Made by a program: the position numbers and the translations under genes
Notes under the pieces: model-generated
What the model saw: the letters and a program-made list of their open reading frames with translations, nothing else
Told to the model about the DNA's origin: nothing
Database searches by the model: none
Shown: positions 14,144-23,100 of the stretch, in pieces
Layout of the letters: every line of letters begins with the position of its first letter
How positions within the stretch are numbered: the first letter of the stretch is position 1
IMG/VR virus record: IMGVR_UViG_3300048823_000350
Coordinates: 1 to 39,364 of that record
Reading direction: 5' to 3' (one strand)
DNA from: a virus
Length of the DNA: 39,364 nt

Positions 14144-14586
14144 CCCCGGACGAGTGGCCCGCGCCGGTCCCTCTCCGGTTGCTGATTTACCGCTCGGTGC
14201 GCGCCGCCGAACTGTGTGACGGCGACGTTGATGGGCCGCGCGGCTGCCCCGACGCGAATGACGTCACGTGCGGGAAATGCGGCTTCGGACGCACAGTGGG
14301 AGACACGAACGCGCCGGGGCCCTGTCCGCAGTGCGGCGGCTGGCGGTTCACCGTCAATCGCTGCACGCATTGCAAGCTCGACGACCTGGATCATGCGCGG
14401 ACCCATTCCAATGCCGGCCGCCTCTTTGAACGGCTTCTGGAACTGGAGTTCGACGCCGGGCACTTCAGCATCCCCTGGAGCGACGTCACCGCCGAGGAAG
14501 TCCGCGGTCTCCAGATCCTGAAGGAGGAACGCGACCGCTATCAGCGAGAGCAGGCCCAGAAGCCGCCCAATGCCTTTCCAAACTAA
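14137..14586 (+). CDS. -1 frameshift extension of the tail chaperone (gpT-like) with zinc ribbons
   Basis: This 149-residue segment has no convincing start of its own: the only in-frame candidate is a TTG at 14179 without a ribosome site. It is best read as the extension made by the -1 shift at 14131. It contains three CxxC pairs ('TCGKCG', 'PCPQCG', 'RCTHCK') plus isolated Cys residues, so one or two zinc ribbons. A helical tail with 'EEVRGLQILKEERDRYQREQAQK' follows. In lambda the T domain of gpGT recruits the tail tube protein to the tape measure. Zinc ribbons in such an extension are unusual in my experience. It overlaps the next gene by 17 bases. Confidence 0.7.
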   Translation, partial: LLAPDEWPAPVPLRLLIYRSVRAAELCDGDVDGPRGCPDANDVTCGKCGFGRTVGDTNAPGPCPQCGGWRFTVNRCTHCKLDDLDHARTHSNAGRLFERLLELEFDAGHFSIPWSDVTAEEVRGLQILKEERDRYQREQAQKPPNAFPN

Positions 14587-15019
14587 GATCACACGCGCCC
14601 GCTTCGTGCTGGGGCCCTTCACCGGCGAGGACATGCAGACCATCGGCAACGTCCTGGTGGACAGTATCTCCACACGCATCCGGAAGGCAATCACCGTGAA
14701 CGACGTGCCAGCCAAGCCGCTCAAGCCGGGGCGCAACGGTCGGCGCGGTTATCCCGAATACAAGGCTGCCCGCGGCCTGATGCCGATCCGCGACTGGGTG
14801 TGGACCGGGCGCACCATGCGGTCGCTCAAGGTCAAGAGCGCCAACGAGAACACGGCCACGGTTGGCTTCGTCGATCCGAACGCGGATCGAATTGCGCACG
14901 TGAATAATCTGCGCGAGCGGCAGTTTGGGATTTCCCCGAAGGACCGCAGCGCACTCAACGCGGCTGTGCTGGCGGTGTTGCGTCAGGCGCGAGTCATCCG
15001 CATCAAGAGAGCAGCGTAG
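14570..15019 (+). CDS. Phage virion morphogenesis/tail completion-like protein
   Basis: A 149-residue basic protein. The pattern 'DSISTRIRKAITVNDVPAKPLKPGRNGRRGYPEYKAARG' then 'DWVWTGRTMRSLKVKSANENTATVGFVDPNADRIAHVNNLRERQFG' is like the phage virion morphogenesis (gpS-like) family. That family has a basic loop, an L-x-x-T/W-x-T-G-x-x-x-x-S-L segment, a strand ending V-G-F, then A-x-x-x-N-x-x-R-x-x-F-G. It ends in a basic helix 'RQARVIRIKRAA'. The start overlaps the chaperone extension, and the tape measure ATG follows immediately after its stop. The probable job is tail completion. Confidence 0.6.
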   Translation: MPFQTKITRARFVLGPFTGEDMQTIGNVLVDSISTRIRKAITVNDVPAKPLKPGRNGRRGYPEYKAARGLMPIRDWVWTGRTMRSLKVKSANENTATVGFVDPNADRIAHVNNLRERQFGISPKDRSALNAAVLAVLRQARVIRIKRAA

Positions 15020-18000
15020 ATGCCGGACCAGGAATCCATCGTCCTCGAGGTCGATCCGCGCAGCGTCCTCACTGCAATCAAACAGGCCAACCAGGCCGTC
15101 GAAGGATGGGAAAAGGGCACGGTCGGCGCCGGTGAGCGCATGCAGAAGTCGCTCGAGCGGATGGGCGAAATGCTGCTCAAAGTGAACGACCGCTCGCGCA
15201 GTTCGATGGAGCGGCTCACCCAGTCCATCGAGAAGCAGGCCGCTGCTTACGGGAAGACGGAGGTTGAGCGGCTCATCGCCGACCGCGACCGGTTCATCAA
15301 GAAACTCGGCGACGAGCAGGGCATGGTCGACCGCGTGACGGCGGCCTACAACAAAATGATCGAGGCCGCAGGCAAGTCCGGCGGCTCCGAGATCAAACAA
15401 CTTGGGGCAGAAGCTCGTGAGTCGAAGGCGTCGCTTGCCCTGATGGGCGAGGAGATCGGAGTTCACATCCCGCGCCACATCCGCGGCTTCATCTCCTCCA
15501 TGCCCGGCGTCGGCGCGGCACTGAGCGCGGCGTTCAGCGGGATCGCGGTCGTGGTCTTAATCGGGGTCATCGTCGAGGCGATCAAGAAAGTTGTGGAGTT
15601 CCACGAAAACCTCGAAAAACTGCGCGAGGCGCCGGAACGCATCCAGGCCGAGTTCGCGCGCCTCACCGGCGCAACGAAGGCCGCCAACGACGAAATGCGT
15701 GTCGCGAACGACCGGCTGGAGAACGCCATCGCAAAACTGGAACACAGGCCCCAGAACAACCTGAAGCTCGCCATCGACGAGGCGGCGGTCGCTGCCGATC
15801 ACCTCTCGGAAAAGATGGACAAGGCTCTTCGATCCTTCGCGGATGTGGCCATCAAGAACGCTCCTGGAGTGTTCGCCAACATCATAGGCGGCCAAGCGGG
15901 TATCGACGATGTCGTGAAGCTCGTCCAAGGTAAATCGGGTTACGGCGGCCTCATCGGCGATGTCTACAAGGCCACCTCCGCTGGGGGCGATCCCACCAAA
16001 GTGCTCGGGCAGTATCGTGCCGCCGTCGGAACCATGATCCGGCAGTCCGAAATGGCCGAGGCGTACCAGCAGGGCAAGGGATTTGAGGGCGTCAGCTACG
16101 AAGACATCCGCGGTGCGATGACCGGCAGAGGCCAGCTGCCGCCCGGACTGCACTTCGAGAACATGCTGGCCGAGCAGGGCCCGAGGTTGGAAACGCTGCG
16201 CGCGCTCGATCGGGAGATGGACCTGCTGGGCCAGAGCTACGGCCTCGAAAAGAAGAATAGCAGCCTCAGCGGCCAGGAGGACCGGCTCAAGGAAGTTGCG
16301 AAATCGAGCGGCGTCACGGAAGAACTGCGTCAGCAGGTGGCCCGCGCCCAGGAAGGCGAGTTGAACGGCTTGGCCCGTATCAACGCCGCCCATGAGGAGC
16401 GGCTACGTCATCTGAGAGAAGAGGGTCAACTCAATACGGTCAACGTCAAGCTCGCCGGCCAGATCCGAGACGCCGAGATCGCCCGCTTCGAAAAGGACGA
16501 GAAACGGAAGACCGCCGCTGCCGTGTTTGGCACGAACACCTCACTGGGCGAAGCAGGCATTCGATCCAACTACACGATCTTCCAGGCCAACCGAAAGGCC
16601 AGTGGCGCGGCGTTCGGCGAGGCTGATATCAGCGCCGAGTACGACACCGCCATGGCACTCACGCAGAAGCAATTCGATGTTGCTGGCCAACATGTCCGCG
16701 AACTGCGCGAAATGAACGCCACGGACGGAGAGATTCAGCGCGCCCAGATCGAGGCGACGAAGAATTTCGCACTGAGTGCGCTGGACGCGGAGACGAAGAA
16801 GCGGGTCGAGTTGATCGACCTGGCCAAACAGCAACGGGATGAAGAGTCCAAGACCGCCCGTGCGAACTACGAGAACGCCCGCAGGCTCAGCGACACCGTG
16901 GCGGGCGAGCAGGAGCGAAGGGAGCGCGACGCGCTGCAGCGTCAGATCAAGCTGGCTGAGGCGCTCGGCATGAAGACTTCCGGCGGCCAGGTCGCCACGG
17001 CACTCACGGTCGAACAACTGCGGATTGCCGCCGCGCAGATGCAACACTCTCAAACCCTCGCGCGAGTCGGCCAGGAGTCTTTCGAAGCCCAGAAGTTGCC
17101 CGGCGGCACCCCGGAGGAGCGGCGCCAGCGGGATTCCGAACTCAACCGGCTCAAGATCGAAGGTCTGAAGGCCGAGGGCGAGTTGCAACGCCAGATCGAT
17201 GACGCGCACCAGGACCGCGTTGTGAAGCTAATGGAGCTTCAGAAGCGCGAGATGGAGGAGATCCAGAACAAAGCATCAGGCCTGTTCCACACGCTCTTCA
17301 CGAAGCCGCAGGAATTTGGCAAGCAGCTCGCCAGCACGATGAAGGAGGCTGTGCTTAAGCCGATTACGGAGGGCCTGGGAGGTATGGTCGCGGGCGCGAT
17401 CCATCCTCTTATATACGGCTCCGATGGGCAGGGCGGGATCGCGGGCGTTTTCAAGGGGATCTTCGGCGGCGGTAAGCAGGACCCCATCAAGGCGGCCACC
17501 GATCTGAATACGGCTGTCACCGCGCAGAACTCGGTCGCGATTGCGTCGTTGACGGCTGTTTTCGCGGCTGCGATGGGAATGGGTGCGCCTGCAATTGCTG
17601 CGCCGTCCGGCATCCCGGGCGGCATCTCGCTCCCGGTGATTTCGATTCCGGCGGCTGCAGGCGGCTCTGCTTCGGGCGACGTAGGCGGCATTGGAGCGGG
17701 GGCGTCCATTCCGATCGGTATCGGAGGGGCGGGCAGTCCTGGTGCCTCAGGTGTGCCGCCCGCCGACATCTTCAACCTGCCCACCACGCACGCCGGTGCC
17801 AGCATGAATCCCCTGGGCATGATCTTGGGCGCGAATCAGAAGGGCGGAACGTCGGGATTCTACAGTATGTTCTCGAAAGAAGGCTTCTCGAAGACTCTGC
17901 AGAACCTGAAGGGCACCGTCTGGAACCAGAAGGTCTTTGACGATGCCGGCGGCGGGCTATCGGGAGGAATTCAGGGCGTCGCGAAATCGCCGGCCGCTGG

Positions 18001-18700
18001 TGCCGCCGGAATGATGCTCGCGATGAACGGCCTGGTCGGCTCGCGGCGCGGCACGTGGGGAGGCATCGCGGAAAGCACCGCTGGCGGCGCGCTGATCGGC
18101 GAGCAGATTGGCGGCCCGCTCGGCGCGGCTATCGGGGCGGGCGCGGGCTTCCTGGCTGGTGTCGGGGAAAAGCTGTTTGGCGTCGAGTCTCCGGAGAATG
18201 AAGCCAAGCGGCTGGTTAAGCAGCTTTACTCCATCAGCATCGACAACTCGATGGCGAAGCAGATTGCGGGCATCGCGCAGCAGAAGTATGCCGGCCATGT
18301 GAGCATCGCCGTGCGCGATCCGGACGTCCGGAAGATGCTGATGCTCTATTCGGAGGCCACGGGGCAGAAGATGCCACTCTCGGCGACGACGCCGCAGTCA
18401 GGGAGTTTGGCCGAAATGGGCGGCAAGCTATACCAGCAGGCGACCTACGTGAACGGCACGCCGTACACGTTTCAGAGCAATCTGCCTGTGGCGGGAGGCT
18501 ATTCGACGGGCACGTATCCGGCTCCCGGCCCGATGACGTTGCAGGTAAACGTTGCTGGGCAAGGTGCCGCGCAGTTCGTGGCCGGTCAGGTCGTGACGCC
18601 GGAGTTCGTGCAGTCTCAGTGGTCGAGCGCTGCGGCCGCGAGCAACGGGCGGCTGCAGAACTCGGCGATCATCCAGCAGCCGGGATTGGTGGTAACATAA
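15020..18700 (+). CDS. Tail tape measure protein
   Basis: The longest structural helical protein in the operon, 1226 residues, setting tail length and probably ejected during infection. The N-terminal 160 residues are coiled coil ('KSLERMGEMLLKVNDRSRSSMERLTQSIEK'). A hydrophobic segment at about 162-185 ('AALSAAFSGIAVVVLIGVIV') is a likely membrane-insertion helix. Long charged coiled coil then runs to about residue 780. The Gly/Ala/Pro-rich region near 840-930 and a second glycine-rich hydrophobic patch ('AAIGAGAGFLAGVGEKLFG', about 1033-1053) are typical of this family. At the usual 1.5 angstrom per residue, the tail would be about 180 nm. The start follows the previous stop without a gap. 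Confidence 0.9.
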   Translation: MPDQESIVLEVDPRSVLTAIKQANQAVEGWEKGTVGAGERMQKSLERMGEMLLKVNDRSRSSMERLTQSIEKQAAAYGKTEVERLIADRDRFIKKLGDEQGMVDRVTAAYNKMIEAAGKSGGSEIKQLGAEARESKASLALMGEEIGVHIPRHIRGFISSMPGVGAALSAAFSGIAVVVLIGVIVEAIKKVVEFHENLEKLREAPERIQAEFARLTGATKAANDEMRVANDRLENAIAKLEHRPQNNLKLAIDEAAVAADHLSEKMDKALRSFADVAIKNAPGVFANIIGGQAGIDDVVKLVQGKSGYGGLIGDVYKATSAGGDPTKVLGQYRAAVGTMIRQSEMAEAYQQGKGFEGVSYEDIRGAMTGRGQLPPGLHFENMLAEQGPRLETLRALDREMDLLGQSYGLEKKNSSLSGQEDRLKEVAKSSGVTEELRQQVARAQEGELNGLARINAAHEERLRHLREEGQLNTVNVKLAGQIRDAEIARFEKDEKRKTAAAVFGTNTSLGEAGIRSNYTIFQANRKASGAAFGEADISAEYDTAMALTQKQFDVAGQHVRELREMNATDGEIQRAQIEATKNFALSALDAETKKRVELIDLAKQQRDEESKTARANYENARRLSDTVAGEQERRERDALQRQIKLAEALGMKTSGGQVATALTVEQLRIAAAQMQHSQTLARVGQESFEAQKLPGGTPEERRQRDSELNRLKIEGLKAEGELQRQIDDAHQDRVVKLMELQKREMEEIQNKASGLFHTLFTKPQEFGKQLASTMKEAVLKPITEGLGGMVAGAIHPLIYGSDGQGGIAGVFKGIFGGGKQDPIKAATDLNTAVTAQNSVAIASLTAVFAAAMGMGAPAIAAPSGIPGGISLPVISIPAAAGGSASGDVGGIGAGASIPIGIGGAGSPGASGVPPADIFNLPTTHAGASMNPLGMILGANQKGGTSGFYSMFSKEGFSKTLQNLKGTVWNQKVFDDAGGGLSGGIQGVAKSPAAGAAGMMLAMNGLVGSRRGTWGGIAESTAGGALIGEQIGGPLGAAIGAGAGFLAGVGEKLFGVESPENEAKRLVKQLYSISIDNSMAKQIAGIAQQKYAGHVSIAVRDPDVRKMLMLYSEATGQKMPLSATTPQSGSLAEMGGKLYQQATYVNGTPYTFQSNLPVAGGYSTGTYPAPGPMTLQVNVAGQGAAQFVAGQVVTPEFVQSQWSSAAAASNGRLQNSAIIQQPGLVVT

Positions 18701-18720
18701 TTCGCGATGCGCAACTGGGC

Positions 18721-18738
18721 CTGCGCGATCTTGCGCAG
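18721..18738 (+). repeat. Small hairpin before the insert gene
   Basis: CTGCGC (18721-18726) and GCGCAG (18733-18738) form a perfect 6-bp stem with a GATCTT loop, in the 73-base gap after the tape measure gene. A pyrimidine-rich stretch follows. It could act as a weak terminator isolating the insert gene, or be chance. Confidence 0.3.
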
Positions 18739-18773
18739 TACTGTTCGCTCTCGTTCGCCATCTGGAGGAATAC

Positions 18774-19631
18774 TTGGCTCGATTCGACTCTTGTCCGGAC
18801 TGCAAAGGGAAGAAGCAGTTCGAGTGCACTTCGTGCCGGTGCGGCAGATGTAACGCGTCCGGCGTGGTCGCGGTGCGCTGCTCGTCATGTAGCGACGGAG
18901 CAGTCCAGTGTTCGACCTGTAAGGGCAGCGGGAAGATACTCGTAAAGAAGGGGTTCTTCTCCGACACGTATCGAACGTGTTCCAGATGCAACGGGACAGC
19001 GCGTCACGCCTGCAACACTTGCCAAGGAAAGCGCGAGGTTTCTGGAACCTGCCCGTCGTGTAACGGGTCCAAGAGAAACACCTCTTGCACCAATTGCGGC
19101 TCTACTGGGAAGGTCAGTTGCTCGAAGTGTAGGGGAAACGGGGTGGTCGAAAGCGAATGGAGTCGTTCCTTGCATACCCAGTCCGTCGAGCGGCTGAAAC
19201 TTGAGCATGAAAAACGCAGCCAAAAGGTGATCGCGATGGAGCGCCAGATATTCGACCTTCAGGAAGAATATTGGGGCAGGGGCAGAGAGGGCAACATCGA
19301 CGGGGATCTTTCATATCTCAGAAGGAACATTTCAGAGATGGAAGGCGAGGTGGCAGCAATCGAAGAAGAGCTGGATCGCAGGGCCGGCGTAGGAGTAGCA
19401 GGGGCGGCGCAATCTTTTGAATCGCAATCAACGGAACGGCTGAAACTGGAGCACCAAAAGCGGCAGCGAGCGGTCCTGGCCCTGGAAAAACGAATGAACG
19501 ACCTTCAAGAAATGTACTGGGGTGAGGGCCGGCAGGGAGACATTGAGAACGACCTTTCCTCCTACAGAAGAGAAGTTCGGACATTTAGTGATGAAATGGC
19601 TGCGATAGAAAAAGTCCTCGATCAACGGTGA
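18774..19631 (+). CDS. DnaJ-type zinc-finger plus coiled-coil repeat protein (probable moron)
   Basis: A 285-residue protein in two parts. Residues 7-124 hold about ten CxxC motifs (C7/C10, C18/C21, C23/C26, C36/C39, C46/C49, C69/C72, C80/C83, C93/C96, C105/C108, C116/C119), several as CxxCxGxG, the DnaJ central-domain pattern. Residues 136-203 and 218-285 are two tandem copies of one 68-residue helical unit (each with 'RLKLEH-KR', 'LQE-YWG-GR-G-I--DLS', 'E-AAIE--LD-R'). The start is TTG at 18774 with GGAGGA 4 bases upstream. No J domain is present. Arginine is often AGA/AGG here, rare in neighbours. It interrupts the conserved tape measure to tail-tip order, so it is probably an acquired cargo gene. 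Function unknown. Confidence 0.75.
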   Translation: MARFDSCPDCKGKKQFECTSCRCGRCNASGVVAVRCSSCSDGAVQCSTCKGSGKILVKKGFFSDTYRTCSRCNGTARHACNTCQGKREVSGTCPSCNGSKRNTSCTNCGSTGKVSCSKCRGNGVVESEWSRSLHTQSVERLKLEHEKRSQKVIAMERQIFDLQEEYWGRGREGNIDGDLSYLRRNISEMEGEVAAIEEELDRRAGVGVAGAAQSFESQSTERLKLEHQKRQRAVLALEKRMNDLQEMYWGEGRQGDIENDLSSYRREVRTFSDEMAAIEKVLDQR

Positions 19632-19706
19632 ATCGGAGTCAGCCCGCTTTGAGTATCTCGCTAGACAGTCTTCGCTGAGATCGCCCACCATTCGGAGCAA
19701 GTCCCG

Positions 19707-20099
19707 ATGCCTGACAGTATCCAGAACGCTGCGCCTAGCGGCGTGATGCCCTACGCGCTCTGCACCGCTTTCTCGGAATCGCGCGAGTTTGCCCAACTCC
19801 AGGCGCAATACCATGACGGAACCACGGAGCGTTCCCAACTCGCCCAGACGTCGCGGAAGGCATTCAAGCTTGCGCAGAGGCTAACCGCCGTGCGCGCCAT
19901 CGCCCTGAAGACATTCTGGGACGGCCAGCAGGGTGGCGTCGTGCCGTTCCTGTTCTACAACCTCGCAGAGGGCGCATACGACGCCACCGGCAATTCGACG
20001 CAGGGGCGGTACACGGTCGTGTTCCGCGGCAGTTGGTCACAGACCACCGGATTGCTGCGCACGGACGTCCCGCAAATCGAATTCGTCGAAGTCGCGTAA
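19707..20099 (+). CDS. Minor tail protein (gpM/DUF2460-like)
   Basis: A 130-residue protein with features of the phage minor tail/distal tail family: 'ALCTAFSESREFAQLQAQYHDGTTERSQLAQTSRKAF' followed by 'FWDGQQGGVVPFLFYNL' and 'GRYTVVFRGSWSQT'. It ends 'VPQIEFVEVA', a strand that in lambda gpM-type proteins closes the beta sandwich against the tail tube. The gene follows the insert gene by 75 bases and precedes the hub gene by 12 bases. In phages without the insert, this gene would follow the tape measure directly. The ATG at 19707 has a modest GGA site. Confidence 0.65.
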   Translation: MPDSIQNAAPSGVMPYALCTAFSESREFAQLQAQYHDGTTERSQLAQTSRKAFKLAQRLTAVRAIALKTFWDGQQGGVVPFLFYNLAEGAYDATGNSTQGRYTVVFRGSWSQTTGLLRTDVPQIEFVEVA

Positions 20100-20111
20100 T
20101 CCCCAACTTCC

Positions 20112-23100
20112 ATGTCCGACACCATCGGCCGCATCAGCGTGCCCGCGCTCGTCGATTCGGGCCTGACGTTCCCGCTGACCAGCGATTTCGGGTACGGCTT
20201 TACCCAGGAGCGTCCGGTCGTCGTGCACCAGTTCGGTGAACTGGATGCCAAGGCAGAACAGCGCTTCGCCGTCGGCATCGGCCCGCGCAAGTTCGCCTTC
20301 CGCCGCCAGCATCTCAGCATGCGTGACCGCGCGACGCTGGTTTCCTTTTGGGAGAGCCAGCAGGGTGCGTGGAAATCGTTCACATACAGCGTCCCGAACC
20401 CCGACCAGACCACCAGCCCCACCAAGGTCACCTGGGAGTACGCGCCGCTCTCGATCCAGTACTTGGCGAACGCCTGCCAGGTCGGGTTCAACTTCATCGA
20501 GGTCCCCAACCCGTCGGCCGCGCCCAGCTATCCCGTCAATTCCACTTGCCTGCGCTTCCCCTCCAGCACACTTCAAACCGCGCTTCTCTCCCAGGTCCAG
20601 CAGATCATTCCCTTGGTCCACATCCGCGTGCGCGAGCAGGCGGTGCCCGACATCTATCTCTCGGATCGTCGCTGCACTGTCGGCGGCCAGCTCTACTTGC
20701 CGCGCGTGCTCGGCCTCGGTGAACCCGGATCGGACGTCATCATCTCCCAGGACATCAAAGGGACCGCCGACAACGTTCAGTTCACTTTTGGTAATGCCGA
20801 CCGCGCGATGACTGCGCTCGCGAACGACACGGACCTGAAGTTCGCCAGCATCGACCTCTCCCTGTACCACGTCAACACGGGCATCCTGCTCCAATTGTGG
20901 TCGGGGTTCATCGTCGGTTTCGTCTCCGATGGCTCGCCGCAATTCACCGTGCGCGCCAGCGATGGTCTGTACCAGATCACGCAGATGTACCCCGCGCGGG
21001 CCATCTCGCGGCAATGCTGGAAGACCTTCAACGATGGCGTGAACTGCCCGTACGCTGCTCACGGCCACGGCGGCGATCCGGCCTCCTGCGACTACTACTT
21101 CGATTCCACCAACGGTTGTCAGGCGCACGGCATGACTGCCTACTTCGGCGGCCATCCCGCCGAGCCGCAGGGCGTGGTTATCAAGGACAACTCGACCGGC
21201 CTGTGGGGCTTCGGTCGCAGCATGGTCACGGCGACCTCGATCATCTCCGACACCATCTGGGGCAACGCGCTCCAGGAAATCTGGTGCAACGACGATGGCG
21301 ACGCGGGCAAGGCGTTCTGGGTGAACTGCATGATCGCGGCGGGCCGCGACGAGTCGGACTATTACGACGCCCTCGGCATTGTCGGTGCCGGGCCAATCGG
21401 CGCGTACACCGGCATGCTGGTCTACCAGAATGCCGACGGGTACCGCTACATCATCGCGCCGATGCTTGACGGCCAGCCGCCGCACGGGTTCAAAGTGGAT
21501 GGCAGCCTCAACGTGATCTCGGACAACCCGACGATGGGCTTGCGCGAAGTGGCCGGCAACGATCCGCAAGCGAACTCCTTCTCGCTCGGCCAGGGAACGC
21601 CGCAAGTCTGGGGACCGGAGACGGCGGCGGGCACGGCGTTCGTCGAGATCCGGCGCACCGATCAATCGGGGATTCAGCCGACAACAACCGACCAGCACCA
21701 GATGCAGGTGCCGATCTCGCAGGGCCTGACCGGCTGGGCCTGGGACCAGAATGGAAACCGTACTGCGGTCACGGGCATCACGAACCCGTTCTGGATCGCC
21801 GTCAATAGCCTGTTGCGCGCGCTCGGCCTTTCCGGTGTCATTTCGCCATTGCAACTCGGCAGGTTCGTGCTGTCCTCTCTGTTCGTCGGCGACGGCAGCG
21901 GCACAGCGGAGATTGCCGACGATCTGATCACGCCGATCCTCGGCGCCGGGGTTGAGAAGCAGTTCCGCTTTCAGGGAGTGCTGGCGCAACAGAAGCCATT
22001 CCGCGACTGGCTCACCGAAATCCTGGCGTGCGGCCTGGGCTTCTACACCTGGGAATTCGGCAAGCTGAAGCTCGGCTGCCGGATCAACGCATCCTCGACC
22101 GACGCGTTCACCATCGGCAACTTCCTGTTCCAGAGCCTTCGGCTGGAACCAACCGAGGCTTCCTTCGAGCACCTGATCATCGACTTCGCCGACCAGGCGT
22201 ATCAGTATCAGGCCAACACCGCCGAGTACCAGGACAAGACCCACGCGGCATACTACAGTCGCGCCGGTGCGCCGCTCACGGCCCGGCAGCACATGGTCGG
22301 GTGCGCCACTTTGTCGCAGGCACTGCGACTGGCGGCCGTGCGGACGCGCGAGGAGATCGGTGGCGTCAACCCGGCAGAATGGCGCAATGCCCGGAACGCA
22401 TCCTGGAAGACGACGATCCTGGCTCTCGGCACCGAGGTCGGCCAGGTAGTCTCGATTTCGCACCCGGACGTGCCCGGCATGAAGGGGACGTGCTCCGTTA
22501 CGAGCGGGCAGTGCGGCAATCTGACGGGCGATCCGCTCGACACGTTCATCGTCAATAAAGAGGTGCTGATCAACGGTGTTCAATGCACTGTGACGCAGAT
22601 CTTCACGTCCGCTGACTATAAGACGGTCACCGGCTTCGCGGTCTCGCCCGCGCCGGCCAATGCCGTCAACGCGACGTTCCGCTTCATCACGGGCGACTTC
22701 CGCATCCAGTCCTGGCGGCTCAACAAGGACTGGTCCATCAACATCACGGCGCGGACCGTGACGGCGTCGATGTACGATCTCACAGTCGGGCCGAAGCCGT
22801 TGGATGTTGCGCCCGCGCCCTTGCCCGCGCTGTTCTACCCGATCCCGTTCGGCCCGGCGTGGGCGCCGTATCAGATCCAGGCACGGGCAGACGACGCGCT
22901 GTTTCCCGGCGAGTGGACCTTCGATACCAACCAAAGCTACGCGCAGATGGCCGACGGCAGCATGCTGGCGAGTCTGGTAGTCGCCGGGAAGCTGCCGACG
23001 AATACGTTCAGTCCCGGCGTAGGCGCGCCGGTCGCGGGGACTGTCGCGGTGAACGCCACGAGTGGCTCCCTGCTGGGCGGGACAACGATTCGCTTCACGC

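Noticed and set aside
14179-14586. Independent gene starting at TTG 14179
   Set aside because: There is no ribosome site, and the frame is open upstream through the chaperone stop; the -1 frameshift explains it better.
20037-22934. 965-codon open frame on the minus strand
   Set aside because: It is an antisense shadow of the tail hub gene in GC-rich DNA: very high Arg/Gly/Val/Asp content, no domain, and no ribosome site that I can see.
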